This document shows positions 27,914 to 32,515 of a DNA stretch of 32,515 nucleotides, one piece after another (the stretch's first letter is position 1; every line of letters begins with the position of its first letter). The notes under the pieces were generated by a model that had not been told where the DNA came from, did not search any database, and saw only the letters and a program-made list of their open reading frames with translations. Source of the DNA: Methyloceanibacter sp. (lineage in GTDB: Bacteria > Pseudomonadota > Alphaproteobacteria > Rhizobiales > Methyloligellaceae). The position numbers and the translations under genes are program-made. The DNA lies in the NCBI GenBank assembly GCA_016649675.1, contig JAENXG010000002.1, forward strand, positions 1 through 32,515, read 5' to 3'.

Positions 27914-30463
27914 ATGACCGATATCGATGCGCCGATGCGCTACGCCTCGCCCGCCGCCGATAGTACTGAGCGCGATGGCAGCGTAGGCCTTGTGGTGCTT
28001 CTCGCGCTCGCCCTGGCGATCGCCGCCGTGGGCCTTGCCATGGTGTCGCGCGAGATGGCCGAGCCCTTCGTGCTCGCCATCCTTGCCGGGCTTGCCGTAG
28101 TGGGCGTGTTCTGCCTGTTCGCCGGCGCCGTCGGCATCCTCCATTTCGGCCAGAGGCACGCCCGCAACGACATCACCAAGGCCTTCGTCGACAATCTGCC
28201 GCAAGGGGCGCTGATCGCCGACGGCACGGGCCGCGTGCTTTACGCCAACGAAGCCTATCGCGACCTGCTCGGGCTCGATCCCGAAGCAAGCGTGCCGGCG
28301 CCCGACCGCGCCTTTGCCGGCAACACCCATCTCGCCGAAGCCATTTTCCGGCTGGCGCGCGCGAGCCAGCAGGGCCGCAGCCTGAAAGAGGAGTTCCGCC
28401 TGCCTCCTGCCGGAGAGGGGGAGGACGATGCGGGGCTTGCTCCGCGCTGGTTCCGCATCTCGGTTCAGCCCATGCCGCCCGACCCGCGCTCCGGACGGAA
28501 GGGTGCGCTTGTCGTGTGGCTTGTCGATGAGATCACCCAAGACCGCGCGCGCGAGGAGGCGAGCTTCGCCAAGGTGCAAGCGGCGATCGTCTATCTCGAC
28601 AGCGCACCGGCCGGCTTCTTCACCGCCGACGCCGACAGCAATATCGAATATCTGAACGCAACGCTCGCCCAGTGGCTTGGGCTCGACCTCTCCGAGGTCG
28701 CCAACCGGCCGCTTAAGCTCGAGCAGATCATGTCGCCGAACAGCGCGGCGCTGATCGCCCGTGCCGGCCGCGGCCACGCGCAAGGCGTGACCAAGCGTTT
28801 CGACATCGACCTGGTCAAGGCCGACGGCACGAGCCTCCCCGTGCGCATCCTGCACCGGCTCCCCCGCGCCGGCGGCAGTGGCGGCCTGGCCCATGCGCTC
28901 GTCATCAACCGGGGGCCGGGAGAAGCCGAGGAGGCGGGCGCGGCGGAGCTCCGCTTTGCCCGGCTCTTCCATTCGGCGCCCATCGCCATTGCCACCATCA
29001 ACGCCCAAGGCGCCATCAGCGCCACCAATGCCGCTTTCTTGCGCCTGTTCAGCGCCGCCGCCGACGAGGGCCGCAAGGTGAGCCTCGAAAGCCTGGTCGA
29101 GCCAGAGAGCCATCAGGCACTGCGCCAGGCCCTTGACGCGGCCATTGCGAGGCAAGGCCTGATCGAGCCCGTCGACATCGCCTTTGCCGGCGACCGGGAG
29201 CGGAGCGGCAGGATCTATCTCAGCCCCATCGAGCAGACCGAGGGTGATAACGAGGCGGCCATCGCCTACGCCATCGATACGACCGAGCAGCGCGCGCTCG
29301 AGATGCAGATCGCGCAAGGGCAGAAGATGCAGGCGATCGGCCAGCTCGCCGGCGGCATCGCGCACGACTTCAACAATATGCTGACGGCGATCATCGGCTT
29401 CTCCGATTTCCTCCTGATGAACCACCGTCCGACCGATCCTGCCTTCCAGGACATCATGAATATCAAGCAGAACGCGAATCGTGCCGCCGGGCTCGTGCGC
29501 CAGCTGCTCGCCTTCTCGCGTCAGCAGACCTTGCGGCCGCAGGTGCTTCAGCTCGGCGACGTGCTCTCCGAGCTCTCCATCCTGCTTGGGCGGCTGCTCG
29601 GCGAGAACATCGAGCTCACTCTGGACCAGGCCCGCGACCTCTGGTCGGTCAAGGCCGATCTCCACCAGTTCGAGCAGGTCATCCTCAATCTTGCCGTCAA
29701 TTCCCGCGACGCCATGCCCGAAGGCGGCAAGCTCGTCATCCGCACCGCCAATGTCAGCGAGCGCGAATCGCGCGAGCTCGGCCAGCGCCACATACCGCCA
29801 GGCGAGTATGTGCTGATCGAGGTGCGCGACTCGGGCACCGGCATGAGTGCCGAGGTCAAGGAGAAGATCTTCGAGCCGTTCTTCTCAACCAAGGAGATCG
29901 GTCGGGGCACCGGACTTGGCCTTTCCACCGTCTACGGCATCGTCAAGCAGACGGGCGGCTACATCTTCGCCGAGAGCGAGGAGGGGCAAGGCACGACCAT
30001 GCGGGTCTACCTGCCGCGCTATATCGAGACCGCGCGTGAGGTGGAGCAGAGCCGGATCGAGCGCCGTCCTCCCGAGAAGCCGAAGGACTTGACCGGACGC
30101 GGTACCGTGCTGCTCGTCGAGGACGAGGACGCGGTCAGGAGCTTCGCCGCCCGCGCGCTCGGCCAGCGCGGCTATCATGTGCTCGAGGCGACCACCGGCG
30201 CCGAGGCGCTCGATGTCTTCAACAACTACGAAGGCGAGGTCGACCTCGTGGTCAGCGACGTGGTGATGCCGGAGATGGACGGCCCGACCTTGATGCAGGA
30301 ACTCCGCCGCAAGCGCCCGGACCTCAAGATCATCTTCATCTCCGGCTACGCCGAGGACTCCTTCCGCCGGCATTTGGCCGAGAACGAGGACTTCATGTTT
30401 CTGCAGAAGCCGTTCGATCTCAAGGAGCTGGCGGCCGCGGTCAAGGCGGCCTTGCAGGGCTAG
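27914..30463 (+). CDS. cckA: cell-cycle hybrid sensor kinase CckA
   Basis: 849 residues. Two transmembrane helices (about 24-44 and 50-75), then three PAS-like segments (about 90-215, 225-335, 345-455). The HisKA domain has phospho-acceptor His484 in AGGIAHDFNNMLTAI, the ATPase domain has NSRDAM, DSGTGM and GTGLGLSTVYGIV (N, G1, G2 boxes), and the C-terminal receiver has phospho-acceptor Asp782 in VVSDVVMPEMDG. This is the full CckA architecture, and LAGGIAHDFNNMLTAIIGFSDFLL is closely conserved. CckA works through ChpT to phosphorylate CtrA and CpdR, switching to phosphatase when bound to c-di-GMP. The start is the ATG of MTDIDAPMRYAS. A CtrA box lies in its promoter region. The following 229 bases carry only weak hairpins. 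Confidence 0.96.
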   Translation: MTDIDAPMRYASPAADSTERDGSVGLVVLLALALAIAAVGLAMVSREMAEPFVLAILAGLAVVGVFCLFAGAVGILHFGQRHARNDITKAFVDNLPQGALIADGTGRVLYANEAYRDLLGLDPEASVPAPDRAFAGNTHLAEAIFRLARASQQGRSLKEEFRLPPAGEGEDDAGLAPRWFRISVQPMPPDPRSGRKGALVVWLVDEITQDRAREEASFAKVQAAIVYLDSAPAGFFTADADSNIEYLNATLAQWLGLDLSEVANRPLKLEQIMSPNSAALIARAGRGHAQGVTKRFDIDLVKADGTSLPVRILHRLPRAGGSGGLAHALVINRGPGEAEEAGAAELRFARLFHSAPIAIATINAQGAISATNAAFLRLFSAAADEGRKVSLESLVEPESHQALRQALDAAIARQGLIEPVDIAFAGDRERSGRIYLSPIEQTEGDNEAAIAYAIDTTEQRALEMQIAQGQKMQAIGQLAGGIAHDFNNMLTAIIGFSDFLLMNHRPTDPAFQDIMNIKQNANRAAGLVRQLLAFSRQQTLRPQVLQLGDVLSELSILLGRLLGENIELTLDQARDLWSVKADLHQFEQVILNLAVNSRDAMPEGGKLVIRTANVSERESRELGQRHIPPGEYVLIEVRDSGTGMSAEVKEKIFEPFFSTKEIGRGTGLGLSTVYGIVKQTGGYIFAESEEGQGTTMRVYLPRYIETAREVEQSRIERRPPEKPKDLTGRGTVLLVEDEDAVRSFAARALGQRGYHVLEATTGAEALDVFNNYEGEVDLVVSDVVMPEMDGPTLMQELRRKRPDLKIIFISGYAEDSFRRHLAENEDFMFLQKPFDLKELAAAVKAALQG

Positions 30464-30692
30464 CGCCCGGACGGCACGCGAGAGCGGACCCCCCGCAAAA
30501 GGCGCGCACATCTCGTATCGATCGCCCTGCAAGAAAAAGCCGTAGGGCGAAAGCGCAAGTCCATGGAAAGCGATTTCTCTGACCGGCCTCCGGCGTCACC
30601 GGCGGGGTGGCTTTAGGGTTTGCCTTCCGCCCGGTTCGCGTCTACACGCGGGGCGTTAAACGAAAAGCCAGAAGCGCCAGCATCGGAGCCCG

Positions 30693-31961
30693 TTGCGCGT
30701 GCCGGATTACGAGATCGTGCCGCCGGAAGAAGCCGGCCAGCCCACAAGAAGACGCCGCGTCAAACCGCGCATGCCGGCCTTCACCATCGAGCGCTATGGC
30801 GGCCGGCTGATCTATTTCTGGTTCGGCATGCGCTTCGGCGTACTGATGAAGCTGTTCAAGCGTGGCCGCTACAGCTTCACGCTGAATTGCATCCCCGACA
30901 CGCTGTTATTGTTCCTCTGGGTGCCGTGGAACTCGGTGCTCTATTGGATCTCCGAGGCGAAATACCGGAGGCGCGCCGAGCGCGTGCCCCTCGACCAGCC
31001 GCCCATCTTCGTCATCGGCCATTGGCGCACCGGGACGACGCTGCTGCACGACCTGTTCTCGACCGATCCGAACCTTGCCTACCCCACCACCTATGAGTGC
31101 TTCTTCCCGCACCACTTTCTTCTGACCGAGGGCACGCTGCCTAAGGTGATGAAAGTGCTCCTGCCGAAGAAGCGCCCCCAGGACGACGTGCCCGTGGGCT
31201 TCGATCGCCCGCAGGAGGAAGAGTTCGGCATGATGATACTGGGCGAGGGGACGCCCTACATCACCCATGCCTGGCCGCGTTTTGGCCCCGCCGACAGCGA
31301 CTATCTCGACTTCAAGGGCCTGTCCGACGCCGCCAAGAGGAAATGGGCCGACGCCTATATGTGGCTCTACCGGCGCCTTGTGCTCAAGCATGGCGGCAAG
31401 CGGCTGGTGATGAAGACGCCGGCCAATGCCGCGCGGCTCAAGCTCTTGACCAAGCTCTTCCCCGACGCGCGCTACGTCTATCTCGCGCGGAACCCGCTCG
31501 ACGTGTTTCCCTCGACGGTGAAGCTCTGGCGCGCGCTCTATTCGACCCAAGGCCTGCACAATCCGCCGCATCTCGATCCCTGGCTCGACGACTATGTGCT
31601 CGACATGTTCGCGCGCCTCACCGAGGACTATGAGGAGGATCGCCACCTCATCCCGAAGGGGCACCTCGTCGAGTTCCGCTACGAGGACTTCGTCAAGGAC
31701 CCGATCGTCAACATGCGCGACATCTATGCGCGCCTCGACATTGGCGGCTTCGAGCAGGCGGAAGCGCCGATGCGCGCGTTTCTCGGCGACCGCGCCGAGC
31801 ACCGCGTCTCGTCCTATCAGCTGCCGGAGCCGCTCAAGCGCAAGGTCATCGCGCGGCTGAAACCCTATATCGATCGATTCGGCTATCGCGCGGCGGTCGA
31901 GGCCAAGCCCGCGGCGCGGCCAGCGGCCAAGGCTCAGGTCAGCGAGCCGGAACGCTTCTAG
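30693..31961 (+). CDS. sulfotransferase family protein
   Basis: 422 residues. The PAPS-binding P-loop is PIFVIGHWRTGTTLLHDLF (about residues 104-122), with RTGTT taking the 5'-phosphosulfate motif role. FPDARYVYLARNPLDVFPS, later in the chain, holds the 3'-phosphate-binding Arg and Ser. LVEFRYEDFVKDP is the typical downstream block. The N-terminal third (FGMRFGVLMKLF, LLLFLWVPWNSVLYWI) is hydrophobic and may attach to the membrane. The substrate (lipid, sugar or other) cannot be inferred. The start is uncertain: TTG at 30693 follows GGAG by 4 bases, GTG at 30699 by 10, and an ATG is 26 codons in. The C-terminal end is Ala/Pro-rich and probably disordered. Confidence 0.85.
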   Translation: MRVPDYEIVPPEEAGQPTRRRRVKPRMPAFTIERYGGRLIYFWFGMRFGVLMKLFKRGRYSFTLNCIPDTLLLFLWVPWNSVLYWISEAKYRRRAERVPLDQPPIFVIGHWRTGTTLLHDLFSTDPNLAYPTTYECFFPHHFLLTEGTLPKVMKVLLPKKRPQDDVPVGFDRPQEEEFGMMILGEGTPYITHAWPRFGPADSDYLDFKGLSDAAKRKWADAYMWLYRRLVLKHGGKRLVMKTPANAARLKLLTKLFPDARYVYLARNPLDVFPSTVKLWRALYSTQGLHNPPHLDPWLDDYVLDMFARLTEDYEEDRHLIPKGHLVEFRYEDFVKDPIVNMRDIYARLDIGGFEQAEAPMRAFLGDRAEHRVSSYQLPEPLKRKVIARLKPYIDRFGYRAAVEAKPAARPAAKAQVSEPERF

Positions 31962-32011
31962 CGGTCACGCAGCGTGATTCGCGGGAGGCTCGGCCTTGCC
32001 GCAGGCCCAGG

Positions 32012-32197
32012 TCAGATTCCGGCAAAAAGCACGATCCACGAGGCGGGCCAGATAGCGCCCCACGCGATCGCCTTGGCGAAGCTCGGCCCACAGCCATCGA
32101 GGCCGACGCATTGGGACGAGCGCCACCAAATCTGGAAGAGGACGGTGAGCAGTGCCATCCCGAGATAGAAGCTGAGCCAGGGGCGGTCTTTGAGCAT
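32012..32197 (-). CDS. small membrane protein, function unknown
   Basis: 61 residues with two predicted transmembrane helices: SFYLGMALLTVLFQIWW and FAKAIAWGAIWPASWIVLFAG. Between them is a loop RSSQCVGLDGCGPS containing two Cys and small residues. The start MLKDRPWLSF was chosen, with AAGGATC 10 bases upstream; the track start is 21 codons earlier. I do not recognise a family. It is convergent with the sulfotransferase gene and divergent from the SOS-type promoter, which is about 140 bases away. The hydrophobicity profile suggests a genuine small protein. Confidence 0.55.
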   Translation of the reverse strand: MLKDRPWLSFYLGMALLTVLFQIWWRSSQCVGLDGCGPSFAKAIAWGAIWPASWIVLFAGI

Positions 32198-32337
32198 GGC
32201 GTCGTGATCCTTCGAGCAGCCCATCTCTGCGGTTGCGCTTAGGGACATGGGCAACCTCATCCCACAGCATAGTCATGATTGATGCGACATTAAAGCAGGC
32301 CGATTTCTGCGCTTTGCCAGGGGGGGGCCGATGGAAA

Positions 32338-32373
32338 GAACATATTGCGAACAGAGAACAAAAGGGGTACAGT
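32338..32373 (+). promoter_or_regulatory. LexA-regulated promoter (SOS box overlapping -35)
   Basis: GAAC-ATATTGC-GAAC (32338-32352) is an exact alphaproteobacterial SOS box (GAAC-N7-GAAC). It overlaps a promoter: TTGCGA (32345) and TACAGT (32368) are spaced 17 bases. LexA bound there would cover the -35. RNA would begin near 32380, about 105 bases before the ATG at 32484. A short frame (MPPFRAPAFREPWQ...) after the promoter could be a leader. Confidence 0.55.
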
Positions 32374-32483
32374 TACGAGATGCCGCCCTTCCGTGCGCCC
32401 GCCTTTCGGGAGCCCTGGCAACGGGTGGCGCCGGGAGCATCATTTGCCACCCCATGCGGGCTCGTGAAATAAGGGAGAAGGCC

Positions 32484-32515
32484 ATGTTGAACGTCGCGCT
32501 GCGCCTCGTCGAAGG
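32484..32515 (+). CDS. start of a gene cut by the window edge, probably SOS-regulated
   Basis: ATGTTGAACGTCGC encodes MLNVALRLVE and follows AAGGGAGAAGGCC, a good ribosome binding site. The SOS-type promoter lies about 110 bases upstream with no other gene between, so DNA-damage control is plausible. Ten residues are not enough to name it. Confidence 0.45.
   Translation, partial: MLNVALRLVE

Noticed and set aside
27839-29791. 650-codon minus-strand open frame
   Set aside because: Antisense to cckA, whose PAS, kinase and receiver motifs are unambiguous. Long antisense frames are expected at this GC content.

Overview
The window is GC-rich chromosomal DNA that reads as an alphaproteobacterium of the order Hyphomicrobiales (Rhizobiales). 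The evidence is a complete CckA cell-cycle kinase, a one-cysteine alphaproteobacterial DksA, a giant apolipoprotein-like repeat protein resembling the Agrobacterium growth-pole-ring protein, a GAAC-N7-GAAC SOS operator, a TTAA-N7-TTAA CtrA site, and dispersed palindromic repeats of the kind common in this order. I see no transposase, phage gene, CRISPR array, rRNA or tRNA. Genus cannot be assigned from this sequence alone.

Layout. 1-3.4 kb: end of an unknown gene, a candidate non-coding RNA with a strong terminator, a fructosamine-kinase-like protein (minus), then an overlapping pair on the plus strand (LpxH-like metallophosphoesterase and a GT4-type glycosyltransferase) with a possible Pho box in front. 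3.4-7.8 kb: CheZ-like phosphatase, an MFS transporter, a secreted methionine-rich protein with a DUF302 protein, and an N-acyl-amino-acid/dipeptide epimerase of the enolase superfamily. 7.9-11.4 kb: a four-gene Mla-type lipid transport operon (STAS-MlaE fusion, MlaF, MlaD, lipoprotein). 11.6-15.7 kb: the 1344-residue repeat protein. 16-18 kb: Hpt protein, adrenodoxin-type ferredoxin and TrxR-like ferredoxin-NADP reductase. 18-22.9 kb: methyltransferase, degenerate ECF sigma with membrane anti-sigma, lipoprotein, a roughly 780-base stretch with a candidate structured RNA, and a membrane protein with a YEATS-like C-terminus. 22.9-27.8 kb: ycjX-ycjF, dksA, a VanX-like D-Ala-D-Ala dipeptidase and a FliO-like protein. 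27.9-32.5 kb: cckA, a sulfotransferase, a small membrane protein and an SOS-type promoter feeding a gene cut off by the window edge.

Themes. Envelope homeostasis (lipid transport, lipid modification, peptidoglycan dipeptide salvage, polar growth) and cell-cycle/motility control (CckA, CtrA site, FliO-like, CheZ-like, Hpt) dominate. The most interesting material lies between genes. Intrinsic terminators sit on the strand opposite to, or well away from, annotated genes, which suggests several unannotated small RNAs. Two of these share a UCCCCCAAA motif, and one shows compensatory wobble pairs and GNRA loops on the minus strand. All three long BIME-like palindromes lie in gaps between convergent genes.
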